Counted from the first letter of the stretch, positions 1 through 8,985 are shown. The stretch is DNA of 64,000 bases from Streptomyces sp. CB01249 (GCF_001905735.1 NZ_LISW01000002.1:573125-637124); one strand, 5' to 3'. Made by a program: numbers and translations. Notes: generated by a model not told the origin, from the sequence alone.

Positions 1-1
1 G

Positions 2-817
2 ACCCGCCGGCTCCAGGAGATCTACTCCGCCCCCATCCAGGAGGAGCTGATCGGGCAGCGCATCAAGGAGGTGCGCGACTCCGGCGTCGTCACCGCCGCC
101 GCGCTCTCCCCGCAGCGCACCGCGCAGTTCTCCAAGGCCGTGGTCGACGCGGGTGTGGACATCTTCGTCATCCGGGGCACCACGGTCTCCGCCGAGCACG
201 TCTCGGGCGCGGCCGAGCCGCTGAACCTGAAGCAGTTCATCTACGAGCTGGACGTCCCGGTGATCGTCGGCGGCTGCGCCACGTACACCGCGGCCCTGCA
301 CCTGATGCGTACGGGTGCGGCCGGTGTCCTCGTCGGCTTCGGCGGCGGTGCCGCGCACACCACGCGCAACGTGTTCGGCATCCAGGTCCCGATGGCGACC
401 GCCGTCGCCGACGTGGCCGGTGCCCGCCGCGACTACATGGACGAGTCCGGCGGCCGTTACGTGCACGTCATCGCGGACGGCGGCGTCGGCTGGTCCGGCG
501 ACCTGCCGAAGGCCATCGCCTGCGGTGCGGACGCCGTGATGATGGGCTCCCCACTGGCCCGCGCGACGGACGCGCCCGGCCGCGGCCGGCACTGGGGCAT
601 GGAGGCCGTCCACGAGGACGTGCCGCGCGGCAAGCTGGTGGACCTGGGCTCGGTCGGCACGACCGAGGAGGTCCTGACCGGCCCCTCGCACACCCCGGAC
701 GGCTCGATGAACATCTTCGGCGCCCTGCGCCGCGCGATGGCCACCACGGGCTACAGCGACCTCAAGGAGTTCCAGCGCGTCGAGGTGACGGTCGCGGACT
801 CCCAGCACCGCCGCTGA
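2..817 (+). CDS. guaB3: GuaB3-family IMP dehydrogenase-related protein (5' end missing)
   Basis: Partial gene; the N-terminus lies before the window and about 271 codons are visible. The TIM-barrel segments match the IMPDH/GMP reductase superfamily: VIVGG near base 260, ADGGVGWSGDL (about 475-505) and a GADAVMMGSPLA phosphate-binding strand (about 528-560). The C-terminal MNIFGALRRAMATTGYSDLKEF block is typical of the actinobacterial GuaB3 paralogue that sits beside guaB. In the catalytic loop the residue aligning with the IMPDH Cys is His (GGGAAHTTR, about 343-370), so oxidation of IMP by the usual thioimidate route is doubtful. Some GuaB3 proteins act as GMP reductases. A role in purine interconversion is inferred. 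A strong hairpin terminator follows at once. Confidence 0.9.
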   Translation, partial: TRRLQEIYSAPIQEELIGQRIKEVRDSGVVTAAALSPQRTAQFSKAVVDAGVDIFVIRGTTVSAEHVSGAAEPLNLKQFIYELDVPVIVGGCATYTAALHLMRTGAAGVLVGFGGGAAHTTRNVFGIQVPMATAVADVAGARRDYMDESGGRYVHVIADGGVGWSGDLPKAIACGADAVMMGSPLARATDAPGRGRHWGMEAVHEDVPRGKLVDLGSVGTTEEVLTGPSHTPDGSMNIFGALRRAMATTGYSDLKEFQRVEVTVADSQHRR

Positions 818-836
818 CAACATCTCTGCCCTTTTT

Positions 837-870
837 GGGGCCTGAAGCGCCGTCAGGTGCTTCAGGCCCC
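837..870 (+). terminator. Terminator of guaB3
   Basis: Perfect 12-bp stem GGGGCCTGAAGC / GCTTCAGGCCCC with a 10-nt loop, 20 bases after the guaB3 stop. Confidence 0.85.
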
Positions 871-1118
871 GTTCCGTGTTCTGCTGCCCGGCATGGAACG
901 GCAGTTGTCCGGGTTGGCGGTGGCCGGGAATTCCGAAGGCTCAGATTTGGATCAAGTTTGCGCGCTTGGGCGGTGCCCCTCGGACGAGCGCTGTTAGCTT
1001 TGATCTGCATAGAACGACCAACGTTCGTGGGGGAACACGAGACTTGGTCGTTTTCGACCAATTCCTGAGTCGTGTCTGCCGGCTCCGTCGGTGAAGCGAT
1101 GGAAAACGAGGGGGATTT
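871..1118. other. Intergenic region with leader hairpin before the low-GC secreted gene
   Basis: Beyond the guaB3 terminator this stretch is visibly less GC-rich than its surroundings. It holds a perfect small hairpin, TTGGTCG-TTTT-CGACCAA (1044-1061), about 60 bases before the TTG start of the next gene, so it would lie in the 5' leader. A GTTAGCTTTGAT stretch near 993-1004 could be a -10 region, but no good -35 is at the right distance. I see no further coding potential. Confidence 0.4.
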
Positions 1119-1643
1119 TTGTCCAGGAACGCATTTTCATGGGTCCGTGCGGGCCGTAGTTCCGTTGTGGTTCTCGCTTTGGTGGCCGGAACTTTGGGAG
1201 TGGCAGCCGAAACCAGCTCGGCGGCTGCACTGAAGAGTTGTACCGTGCGTAGCAACGGCAAGACCTATGAGTTCTGCAAAATCAAGAATGTCAAGTACCT
1301 CGGCCTTCAGACGGGCAAGAACTACATCGCCCTCGTGCGAGGGCGTGGTCCCATGACCCTGAGGCTTTCGAGCACCGAGACCGTGAGCAACACCAAGAGC
1401 TCCAAGTTCGATGTCACCGCTGGAGCGGTATCGGTGGCGGTCGGCTTCGATGTCACCAAGTCACGAACGAAGAGCATGTCCGGCACCTGGGCCGTTCCGA
1501 AGGGGAAGATGGGCACCCTCAAGGCGTACCCGGTCTACAAGGCGTACTCCTTCTCGGCCTACAGCAAGCTCGACGGAAAGTATGTAGGCAAGGGTGTGGC
1601 TCGAAAGGCCATCGGCTACCACTACACGCACTCTGCAAAATAG
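1119..1643 (+). CDS. Small secreted protein of unknown function
   Basis: A 174-residue protein that I do not recognise. It begins at a TTG preceded by a GAGGGGG-type ribosome site. The first 37 residues form a Sec signal peptide: basic start (SRNAFSWVRAGR), hydrophobic core VVVLALVAGTLGVAA, Ala-rich cleavage region. The mature part is small, Lys/Ser/Thr/Tyr-rich and basic, with two Cys (SCTVRSNGKTYEFC) that could form one disulfide; there is no obvious enzyme motif. Codon use is clearly lower in G+C than the neighbours, which suggests acquisition by transfer or relaxed selection. It stands alone, between the guaB3 terminator and a convergent terminator. Export is well supported; function is unknown. 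Confidence 0.75.
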   Translation: MSRNAFSWVRAGRSSVVVLALVAGTLGVAAETSSAAALKSCTVRSNGKTYEFCKIKNVKYLGLQTGKNYIALVRGRGPMTLRLSSTETVSNTKSSKFDVTAGAVSVAVGFDVTKSRTKSMSGTWAVPKGKMGTLKAYPVYKAYSFSAYSKLDGKYVGKGVARKAIGYHYTHSAK

Positions 1644-1688
1644 GGGACTTTTGCGTGGCGGGTTATTGATGGGGTGCCGGGACGAAAA

Positions 1689-1727
1689 GCGGGCGGCGTC
1701 ACCTTCTGGAAAGGTGGCGCCGCCCGC
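1689..1727. terminator. Bidirectional terminator
   Basis: 15-bp stem GCGGGCGGCGTCACC / GGTGGCGCCGCCCGC with one G-U pair and a 9-nt loop. It lies between the convergent ends of the secreted-protein gene and the membrane-protein gene. Confidence 0.8.
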
Positions 1728-1746
1728 CGGCTTCGGGTGACGGGCC

Positions 1747-2283
1747 CTATTCTGCCGCCTTCTTGGCGCCCGAGAACGCGGCGATCGCCGCGATGACGAA
1801 GAAGACGTACGTCAGGAAGTCCGCGTCGGTCTTCCATGCCTCGTTCAGCAGGCTGAAGTGGTCGAAGAAGATCTCGGAGACCGTGAGCGGGGTCTCCTTG
1901 GCCGCGATCATCGCCTCGCCGAGCAGTTGGCCGAAGTAGACGGCGACCAGCGAGAGGACGGCGCTCAGGACAGGGAGGACCGGATTCCGGCCGCCGAGCT
2001 TGCCCGAGGCGAAGCCGACGATGAAGCCGACACCCACAGCCGCGTAGCCGATCTCGTGCTTGGTGGCGCCGATGATCGCGCCGTAGATCGCTGCGGCGAC
2101 GACGGCCGAGACCACGGCCGCGACGACACCGAGCGCGACATTGTTCCGAGCCGGGGGCGCCGGGGTGAAGGGCGCGGGGCCGCCGCCGAACGGGGCGCCG
2201 GGCTGCTGCTGGCCGCCGGCGAACGGGTTGCCGCCCTGGGGCTGGCCGTAGGGCTGGTTCGGCGGTGGTACGGGCTGGCTCAT
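1747..2283 (-). CDS. Pro/Gln-rich small membrane protein
   Basis: 178 residues. The N-terminal 45 residues are a Pro/Gln/Gly-rich cytosolic tail (SQPVPPPNQPYGQPQGG), as often seen on Streptomyces membrane proteins. Four hydrophobic segments follow: NVALGVVAAVVSAVVAAAIYG, an Ala/Gly/Val segment with FIVGFASG, VLPVLSAVLSLVAVYFGQLL, and the C-terminal YVFFVIAAIAAFSG. No catalytic motif is visible. It is a monocistronic leftward gene between a terminator and the sugar-nucleotide dehydrogenase. Function unknown; integral membrane location is well supported. Confidence 0.75.
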   Translation of the reverse strand: MSQPVPPPNQPYGQPQGGNPFAGGQQQPGAPFGGGPAPFTPAPPARNNVALGVVAAVVSAVVAAAIYGAIIGATKHEIGYAAVGVGFIVGFASGKLGGRNPVLPVLSAVLSLVAVYFGQLLGEAMIAAKETPLTVSEIFFDHFSLLNEAWKTDADFLTYVFFVIAAIAAFSGAKKAAE

Positions 2284-2405
2284 GCTGGGTTCTCCCCCTG
2301 GGGACGTCTACGCACTGCTGTGCGAGGAGTGACGCCGCAGGCTAGCAGCCGGTTCCGACATCGGCCCACCGGAATCCTTGGGGGGACTGGGCTGAGGGCC
2401 CGTCA

Positions 2406-3713
2406 TCACAGCCGGTGGGCGGCTCCGGCGGGGGTCGCGCCACGGGTGTCCAGGAGGAGCTGCGCCTTCACGGCGAGGCCCTGGAGGTCGTACGTACGGT
2501 GCTGCTGGAGCAGCACCGTGAGGTCCGCGCCCGCGGCCGCCTCATAGAGCGAATCGGCGCGGGGGACGGGGAGTTGGCGGACGCGCCAGTCCAGGACGTG
2601 CGGGTCGTGGAAGCCGATCTGGGCGCCCATGTCCATCAGCCGGGTGGCGATCTCGCGGGCGGGCGACGCCTCCTGGTCGGCGAGGTCGGGCTTGTAGGTG
2701 ACGCCCAGCAGAAGAATTCTCGCGCCGCGCACCGCTTTCCCGTGTTCGTTGAGAAGGGTGGCGCAGCGCTGGATCACGTACTGCGGCATCCGCTCGTTGA
2801 TCTCCTGCGCCAGCGAGACCATCCGCAGCGGGGGGCCTGGGGTGCGGTGGTGGTACGGGAGATGGCCCGGGTCGACCGGGGCGCCGTGGCCTCCGACGCC
2901 GGGGCCGGGGCGGAAGGGCTGGAAGCCGAAGGGCTTGGTCTCGGCGCACCGGATGACGTCCCAGAGGTCGACGCCCAGATCGTGGCAGAGCACCGCCATC
3001 TCGTTGACCAGGGCGATGTTGACGTACCGGAAGTTGGTCTCCAGGACCTTCGTCATCTCGGCCTCGCGGGTGCCCCGGGCCCGGACCACCTTGTCGGTGA
3101 GGCGGCCGTAGAAGGCGGCGGCGGATTCGGTGCAGGCGGGGGTGAGGCCGCCGATGACCTTGGGGGTGTTGGCGTAGACGTGGCTGCGGTTGCCCGGGTC
3201 GAGCCGGCTGGGGGAGTGCGCGAGGTGGAAGTCGCGCCCGCCGCGCAGGCCCGAGCCCTCCTCCAGGATCGGGAGCAGGAAGCCCTCCGTGGTGCCGGGG
3301 GGCACGGACGATTCCAGGAGCACGGTGGTGTGCGGGCGCAGCCGGGCGGCCAGGGCGCGGGCGGCGTCGGCGACGGCGCTCAGGTCGAGGGTGCGGTCGG
3401 GGCCGAGCGGGGTCGGCGCGCAGATCACGGCGGTGCGGACCCGGCCCAGCTCGGCCTGGTCGGTGGTGGGTCGGAAGCCCAGCGAGAGCATGCGGCGGAT
3501 GTCGGAGGCCGGCAGCGATCCCTCGACCGGGGCACGGCCCGCGGCGACCTCCGCGAAGGCCCGGGGGTCGGTGTCGTAGCCGATCGTCTGGATGCCGGCG
3601 TGGACGGCGGCCTGGGCCAGGGGCAGGCCGAGGTGACCGAGTCCGATGACGGCGAGGTCTGCAGGCACGGGGTGGGCCGTCCTTCCCATAAGACCAGGAG
3701 GCAGAAAGCGCAA
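2406..3713 (-). CDS. UDP-sugar (ManNAcA/WecC-type) dehydrogenase homologue lacking the catalytic Cys
   Basis: 435 residues from the first ATG; a second ATG at residue 9 (GRTAHPVPADLAVIG) is a plausible alternative start. The family oxidises a UDP-sugar 6-OH to the uronate in two NAD-dependent steps. Visible are the Rossmann motif VIGLGHLGLPLA, the STP-type motif ICAPTPLG, SSVPPGTTEGF, the central helix ETNFRYVNIALVNE, and the C-terminal domain with LLLGVTYKPDLAD. The active-site block reads GPGVGGHGAPVDPGHL. The family consensus is GPGVGGHC-PVDP, so the nucleophilic Cys is Gly here. It may be inactive, do a different reaction, or carry a sequence error. Monocistronic and leftward. Confidence 0.8.
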   Translation of the reverse strand: MRFLPPGLMGRTAHPVPADLAVIGLGHLGLPLAQAAVHAGIQTIGYDTDPRAFAEVAAGRAPVEGSLPASDIRRMLSLGFRPTTDQAELGRVRTAVICAPTPLGPDRTLDLSAVADAARALAARLRPHTTVLLESSVPPGTTEGFLLPILEEGSGLRGGRDFHLAHSPSRLDPGNRSHVYANTPKVIGGLTPACTESAAAFYGRLTDKVVRARGTREAEMTKVLETNFRYVNIALVNEMAVLCHDLGVDLWDVIRCAETKPFGFQPFRPGPGVGGHGAPVDPGHLPYHHRTPGPPLRMVSLAQEINERMPQYVIQRCATLLNEHGKAVRGARILLLGVTYKPDLADQEASPAREIATRLMDMGAQIGFHDPHVLDWRVRQLPVPRADSLYEAAAGADLTVLLQQHRTYDLQGLAVKAQLLLDTRGATPAGAAHRL

Positions 3714-3914
3714 CCGCTGTGGACAGCGCTATGTCAGGTTAGGCGTAAATATGACCGACATGTCGCATTGCGGAGCCCTTGTCGTCCGGGTGTTGTCCAC
3801 AGGCGGTGGCTGAAGTCGCGCAGCGCGGACAGAATCGATCTGTGGGCACGGGCACCGAACGCATGGTCGGGGCCGCGAACCGTGCCGGACACCCCGAGCA
3901 ACCGGGAGGCAGCG

Positions 3915-5624
3915 GTGAGGACAGCGACACTGGGACCCGCGGAGCGCGCCGAGGCGCTCGCCGCCATGGCCGAGCGCGAACTGGACGTGCTGGTCGTGGG
4001 AGCGGGCGTGGTCGGCGCCGGGACGGCGCTGGACGCGGTCACCAGAGGGCTCTCGACCGGTCTGGTCGAGGCGCGCGACTGGGCGTCCGGCACGTCGAGC
4101 AGGTCGAGCAAGCTGATCCACGGCGGCCTGCGCTATCTGGAAATGCTCGACTTCGCCCTGGTCAGGGAGGCGCTGAAGGAGCGCGGGCTGCTCCTCGAAC
4201 GGCTCGCCCCGCACCTGGTGAAGCCGGTGCCCTTCCTCTACCCCTTGCAGCACAAGGGCTGGGAGCGGCTGTACGCCGGTTCCGGCGTCGCGCTGTACGA
4301 CGCGATGTCGGTCTCCTCCGGGCACGGCCGGGGCCTGCCCATGCACCGCCACCTCTCCCGCCGACGGGCCCTGCGCGTCGCCCCGGCCCTGAAGCGGGAC
4401 GCCCTGGTGGGGGCCCTGCAGTACTACGACGCCCAGATGGACGACGCCCGCTATGTCGCCACGCTGGTGCGCACCGCGTCCGCGTACGGCGCGCAGGTGG
4501 CGAACCGGGCGCGGGTCACCGGCTTCCTCCGGGAGGGCGAACGCGTCGTCGGCGCCCGCGTGGAGGACGTCGAGGCGGGCGGCGCGTACGAGGTCAGGGC
4601 CAAACAGGTGGTCAACGCGACCGGGGTGTGGACGGACGACACCCAGTCGCTGATCGGCGAGCGCGGCCAGTTCCACGTCCGGGCCTCCAAGGGCATCCAC
4701 CTGGTCGTCCCCAAGGACCGCATCCACTCCTCGACCGGCCTGATCCTGCGCACCGAGAAGTCCGTGCTCTTCGTCATCCCCTGGGGCCGGCACTGGATCG
4801 TCGGCACCACGGACACCGACTGGGACCTGGACAAGGCGCACCCGGCCGCCTCCAGCGCCGACATCGACTACCTGCTCGAACATGTGAACGCGGTTCTGTC
4901 GACGCCCCTGACCAGGGACGACGTCGAGGGCGTGTACGCGGGCCTGCGGCCCCTGCTGGCCGGGGAGTCGGACGCCACCAGCAAGCTGTCGCGCGAGCAC
5001 ACCGTCGCCCACCCGGTGCCGGGCCTCGTCGTCGTCGCGGGCGGCAAGTACACGACGTACCGGGTGATGGCGAAGGACGCCGTGGACGAGGCGGTGCACG
5101 CCCTCGACCAGCGGGTCGCCGACTGCGTCACCGAGGACGTCCCGCTGCTGGGCGCCGAGGGCTACCGCGCCCTGTGGAACGCGCGCGCCAGGATCGCCGC
5201 CCGCACCGGCCTCCACGTCGCCCGGGTGGAGCATCTGCTCAACCGGTACGGCTCGATGACCGAGGAGCTCCTCGAGCTGATCGTCGCCGATCCCACGCTG
5301 GGCGAACCGCTGCCCGCCGCCGACGACTATCTGAAGGCCGAGATCGTGTACGCCGCCTCGCACGAGGGCGCGCGTCACCTGGACGACGTACTGACCCGGC
5401 GCACCCGCATCTCCATCGAGACCTTCGACCGGGGCACCCGCTCCGCCCGGCTCTGCGCCGAGCTGATGGCACCGGTCCTCGGCTGGGACGCCGAACGGAT
5501 CGACCGGGAGACCGAGCACTACGAGAAGCGGGTCGAGGCGGAACGCGAGTCGCAGCGCCAGCCGGACGACCTGACGGCGGACGCGGCGAGGCTGGGGGCA
5601 CCGGACATCGTGCCGCTGCTGTGA
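3915..5624 (+). CDS. glpD: FAD-dependent glycerol-3-phosphate dehydrogenase
   Basis: 569 residues, starting at a GTG five bases after GGGAGG. The open frame continues far upstream but without homology. It oxidises sn-glycerol-3-phosphate to dihydroxyacetone phosphate and passes electrons to quinones. It has the FAD dinucleotide motif VVGAGVVGAG (about 27-36), then SSKLIHGGLRYLE, the substrate/FAD core IPWGRHWIVGTTDTDW, GLRPLL and VVVAGGKYTTYRVMAKDAVD, and a helical C-terminal domain beginning near residue 410 (CVTEDVPLLGAEGYRAL). Length and order are usual for aerobic GlpD. It stands apart from glpF/glpK here, so it is probably one of two or more paralogues. It converges with the next gene with only 7 bases between stops. 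Confidence 0.93.
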   Translation: MRTATLGPAERAEALAAMAERELDVLVVGAGVVGAGTALDAVTRGLSTGLVEARDWASGTSSRSSKLIHGGLRYLEMLDFALVREALKERGLLLERLAPHLVKPVPFLYPLQHKGWERLYAGSGVALYDAMSVSSGHGRGLPMHRHLSRRRALRVAPALKRDALVGALQYYDAQMDDARYVATLVRTASAYGAQVANRARVTGFLREGERVVGARVEDVEAGGAYEVRAKQVVNATGVWTDDTQSLIGERGQFHVRASKGIHLVVPKDRIHSSTGLILRTEKSVLFVIPWGRHWIVGTTDTDWDLDKAHPAASSADIDYLLEHVNAVLSTPLTRDDVEGVYAGLRPLLAGESDATSKLSREHTVAHPVPGLVVVAGGKYTTYRVMAKDAVDEAVHALDQRVADCVTEDVPLLGAEGYRALWNARARIAARTGLHVARVEHLLNRYGSMTEELLELIVADPTLGEPLPAADDYLKAEIVYAASHEGARHLDDVLTRRTRISIETFDRGTRSARLCAELMAPVLGWDAERIDRETEHYEKRVEAERESQRQPDDLTADAARLGAPDIVPLL

Positions 5625-5631
5625 CCTCGCC

Positions 5632-6729
5632 TCAGCCCTGGCCCGGTTCCGGGCAGAACTCCGCCTCCAGGAGGCCCGGTTCCAGGGTGTCCGCCCCGGC
5701 CAGGGTCTCCGTGTCGATGCGGTAGGTCAGCGTGTGGCGGCCGTCGCGGGTGGTGGCGGTGCGGACGTAACTGCCCGCGATGCGGCCGTTGTGGCCCCAG
5801 ACGGTGACCCCGCAGGACAGTCGCTCCGGGTAGACGCCGAGGCCGTAGACCCCGTCCGTGGCGGAGGTGTTGAGCAGCGCGGCGAGCTGAGCCGGTCTCA
5901 GCAACCGCCCGTCCAGCAGGGCGGTGTAGAAGCGGTTGAGGTCGGCGAGCGTCGAGATCAGCTCGCCCGCCGCACCGGCCGGACGCGGGTCCAGTTCGGT
6001 GACGTCGGTGAGGCCGCCGCCCGACGCCGGGCGGGAGTAGGCCCGGCCGTGCGGGGCGGGAAGGGTGGTGCGGCTGCCGGGGAGGGAGGTGCCGGTGAGA
6101 CCGAGGGGGGCGATGATCCGGCGGCGGATCTCCGTCGCGTAGGAGCGGCCGGTGACGTGGCGGACGACGAGGCCGAGGACGGCGTAGTCGGTGTTGGAGT
6201 ACGCGTAGGTGCCCGGGGCGGCCGCGGGGCGGTGGGCGGTCGCGGTGCGGACGGCCGCCGCGGCGGAGAGGGGGAGTGCGGTGGTGTCGTCGGTGTAGTC
6301 GTACAGGCCGCTGGTGTGGCCGAGCAGGGCGCGCAGGGTGATGCGGCGGCCGTCGTTGCCGTGACCCCGGATCAGCCCGGGGAGGTGGCGCTCGACCGGG
6401 TCCGAGAGCCGGAGCCGCTTCTCGGCCGCGAGCTGGAGGACGACGACCGCGACGAACGACTTGGTGACGCTGCCTGCCCGGAAGCGGTCCGCGTAACGGA
6501 TGCCGGGCCCCGTCGAACGGAAGGTGTCCCGGGGCGAGCGGGCCGGATCGTGCGCCAGCAGCGCCGCGTCGGGGGCGCCCCCCGGGCCGGTGAACCGGGG
6601 GAGGTAGGCGGCGGCGGGAGAGAGGTGTGATTCGCTGGACACGCGCGCCGTTCCGAGGCCGCACAGCGCAAGCACCACCAGGGTGACGAGCACGGCCCTG
6701 ACCACCGGCATGACGGTATGTCCCTTCAT
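5632..6729 (-). CDS. Serine hydrolase of the beta-lactamase/DD-carboxypeptidase family (class C type)
   Basis: 365 residues with a signal peptide or N-terminal anchor (VVRAVLVTLVVLALCGLGTA). The three penicillin-recognising motifs are present: SVTK (S-x-x-K nucleophile, FRAGSVTKSF), YSN (YAYSNTDYAVLG), and HNG in place of KTG (VWGHNGRIAG), together with LLGHTSGLYDYT. This pattern fits extracytoplasmic D-alanyl-D-alanine carboxypeptidases, esterases and class C-like enzymes, so the actual substrate (peptidoglycan peptide or ester) cannot be decided. Secretion is inferred from the leader. The gene is divergent from the kinase gene that follows. Confidence 0.85.
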   Translation of the reverse strand: MKGHTVMPVVRAVLVTLVVLALCGLGTARVSSESHLSPAAAYLPRFTGPGGAPDAALLAHDPARSPRDTFRSTGPGIRYADRFRAGSVTKSFVAVVVLQLAAEKRLRLSDPVERHLPGLIRGHGNDGRRITLRALLGHTSGLYDYTDDTTALPLSAAAAVRTATAHRPAAAPGTYAYSNTDYAVLGLVVRHVTGRSYATEIRRRIIAPLGLTGTSLPGSRTTLPAPHGRAYSRPASGGGLTDVTELDPRPAGAAGELISTLADLNRFYTALLDGRLLRPAQLAALLNTSATDGVYGLGVYPERLSCGVTVWGHNGRIAGSYVRTATTRDGRHTLTYRIDTETLAGADTLEPGLLEAEFCPEPGQG

Positions 6730-6854
6730 CGGGCCCCATCATGACCGAGCCGGAAACCACGCCGGAAGCGGCACCAGGACCCGGCACCGGGACCGGTCCC
6801 GGGGTGAGGGACAATGAACGCTCTGCCAGGGCGGGTTGATCGCAGAGGGGACGC

Positions 6855-8786
6855 ATGTCGGAGGCGGAGCAGGCACGGGAGCCCCAAGGGGACACGGACG
6901 GACGTCTCCTGGCGGGGCGGTACCGGCTGGGGGAGGTGCTCGGCCGGGGCGGTATGGGCACGGTCTGGCGTGCCGTTGACGAGACCCTGGGCCGCACGGT
7001 CGCGGTCAAGGAACTGCGCTTCCCGTCGGCCATCGACGAGGACGAGAAGCGCCGCCTCATCACGCGTACGCTGCGCGAGGCCAAGGCGATCGCGCGCATC
7101 CGCAACAACGGCGCGGTCACGGTCTACGACGTCGTGGACGAGGACGACCGGCCGTGGATCGTCATGGAGCTCATCGAGGGCAAGTCGCTGGCCGAGGCGG
7201 TCCGCGAGGACGGGGTCCTGCCGCCGAAGAGGGCCGCCGAGATCGGCCTCGCCCTCCTCGACGTGCTGCGCTCCGCGCACCGCGAGGGCATCCTGCACCG
7301 CGACGTGAAGCCGTCCAACGTGCTGATCGCCGAGGACGGCCGGGTCGTGCTGACCGACTTCGGGATCGCCCAGGTCGAGGGCGACCCCTCGGTCACCTCC
7401 ACCGGCATGCTCGTCGGCGCCCCCTCCTACATCTCGCCGGAGCGGGCGCGCGGCCACAAGCCGGGACCGCCCGCCGACCTCTGGTCGCTCGGCGGCCTGC
7501 TGTACGCGAGCGTCGAGGGCTCCCCGCCGTACGACAAGGGCTCCGCCATCGCGACCCTGACCGCCGTCATGACCGAGCCGCTGGACCCGCCGAAGAACGC
7601 GGGCCCGCTGGAGGAGGTCATCTACGGGCTGCTCACCCGGGACCCCGAACAGCGGCTGGACGACGCCGGGGCACGCGCCCTGCTCAACGACGTCATCGCC
7701 TCCTTCGAGCAGCCGGAGCGCCCCGTCCCTCCGCCCGCCGACGCCACCCAGGTCATGGCGCTGCCCAAGGGCGTCGCCGACGCGGAGGCGGGCGAGGGCA
7801 CCCGGGACAGGCTGCGCGGCGCGCTGCGCTCCGTGCGCAACGCCAAGACGCCCGCCGCCGGTGCGGCCGCCGCCCCCGTCACCGCACCGCCCGTCCCGGC
7901 CCGGCCGACCTCCGCGCCCGGCGCCGCGTCCCCCTCCGGGGCCGTACCGCCGCAGCGCCCGGCCTCCTCGCCGGTCACCCCGCCCCGGGCGTCCCTCACG
8001 GACGTGGTCCCGCGCCGCACCCTCGCGATCATCGCGGCCGTGATCGTGCTCGCGGTCCTCGGCACCGTGCTGGCGCTCACCCTCGGCGGCGGCGACGACA
8101 AGCCCGACGACTCCGGTAAGAAGAGCACCGGCGCCTCCGCCCCCGCCGGGGCCCCGAGCGCCGACGCCCCGTCCGGCTCGTCCGACGCCCCCCAGGGCGA
8201 CAGCGGCAAGGAGCAGGACGCCGGGCAGGGCGAGGACAAGGGTCAGGACAAGAGCAAGGGCCAGGACGACGACGCGGCCGGTCAGCAGGGCGAGGACGGG
8301 AAGAAGGGCGGCAAGACCGAGGACGCCGTGCCCGCCGGCTACCACACGGTGACCAACAAGCGGTTCCACTTCTCGATCGCGATGCCCAAGGACTTCCGCT
8401 TCGACACCAACTCCGGCCAGGGCGCCGGTGCGATCTACAACGAGGACGGCGGCTTTCCCCGCCTCCAGGTCGACTACACCTCCTCGCCCGGCAACGACGC
8501 CGCCGCCTCCTGGAACTCCGCCCGCGGCGGGGTCGCCGCCACCAGCACCAACTACCACCACCTGGGCATCAAGAAGGTGGAGTACAACGGCTATCCGACC
8601 GTCGCCGACTGGCAGTTCGAGCGTACGCAGCAGGGCCAGCGGGTCCGGGTGCTCAACCGGGGCTTCAAGGCAGACAGCGACCACGGCTACGCGATCATGA
8701 TCAGCTGCAAGGCCGACGAGTGGGACGGCAAGGAGTGCCGGGAGCTGCGGAAGGCGGCGTTCGCGTCGTTCAAGCCGGTCGACTGA
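6855..8786 (+). CDS. Transmembrane Ser/Thr protein kinase (PknB type)
   Basis: 643 residues with an ATG start. The kinase domain covers about residues 20-285 and all key residues are present: glycine loop LGRGGMGTVW, VAVK lysine, catalytic loop HRDVKPSNVL, DFG (TDFGIA), and SPERARG in place of APE. A Pro/Ala-rich juxtamembrane linker follows, then one transmembrane helix at about 388-410 (TLAIIAAVIVLAVLGTVLALTL), a Gly/Asp/Lys-rich low-complexity spacer, and a C-terminal extracellular domain of about 150 residues (from FHFSIAMPKDFRF) with two late Cys. It has no PASTA repeats, so the ligand is unknown. It is the first of three similarly built kinase-type genes in the same direction. Confidence 0.92.
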   Translation: MSEAEQAREPQGDTDGRLLAGRYRLGEVLGRGGMGTVWRAVDETLGRTVAVKELRFPSAIDEDEKRRLITRTLREAKAIARIRNNGAVTVYDVVDEDDRPWIVMELIEGKSLAEAVREDGVLPPKRAAEIGLALLDVLRSAHREGILHRDVKPSNVLIAEDGRVVLTDFGIAQVEGDPSVTSTGMLVGAPSYISPERARGHKPGPPADLWSLGGLLYASVEGSPPYDKGSAIATLTAVMTEPLDPPKNAGPLEEVIYGLLTRDPEQRLDDAGARALLNDVIASFEQPERPVPPPADATQVMALPKGVADAEAGEGTRDRLRGALRSVRNAKTPAAGAAAAPVTAPPVPARPTSAPGAASPSGAVPPQRPASSPVTPPRASLTDVVPRRTLAIIAAVIVLAVLGTVLALTLGGGDDKPDDSGKKSTGASAPAGAPSADAPSGSSDAPQGDSGKEQDAGQGEDKGQDKSKGQDDDAAGQQGEDGKKGGKTEDAVPAGYHTVTNKRFHFSIAMPKDFRFDTNSGQGAGAIYNEDGGFPRLQVDYTSSPGNDAAASWNSARGGVAATSTNYHHLGIKKVEYNGYPTVADWQFERTQQGQRVRVLNRGFKADSDHGYAIMISCKADEWDGKECRELRKAAFASFKPVD

Positions 8787-8985
8787 GCCGGTAGGCGGCG
8801 CGATTCGACGCGGCGGGCGCGGCTGGTTGGGCCGACCTGCCGCGTGGCCGCCGCATGCCACGTATGGTGAGAGTCCGGAGACCGTACGCAGCCGGAACAC
8901 GCAGTCAATTGCACCGCAAGCGACTGTGATTGACCGATTCGGCGCGGTCTCCGTGCCGGGGGACAGCGCGCTCTGGGGAGGCGTC

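Noticed and set aside
2415..3914. Long plus-strand open frame merging into glpD
   Set aside because: It is antisense to the sugar dehydrogenase and has a shadow-type Gly/Ala/Arg composition; the ribosome site and homology both place glpD at 3915.
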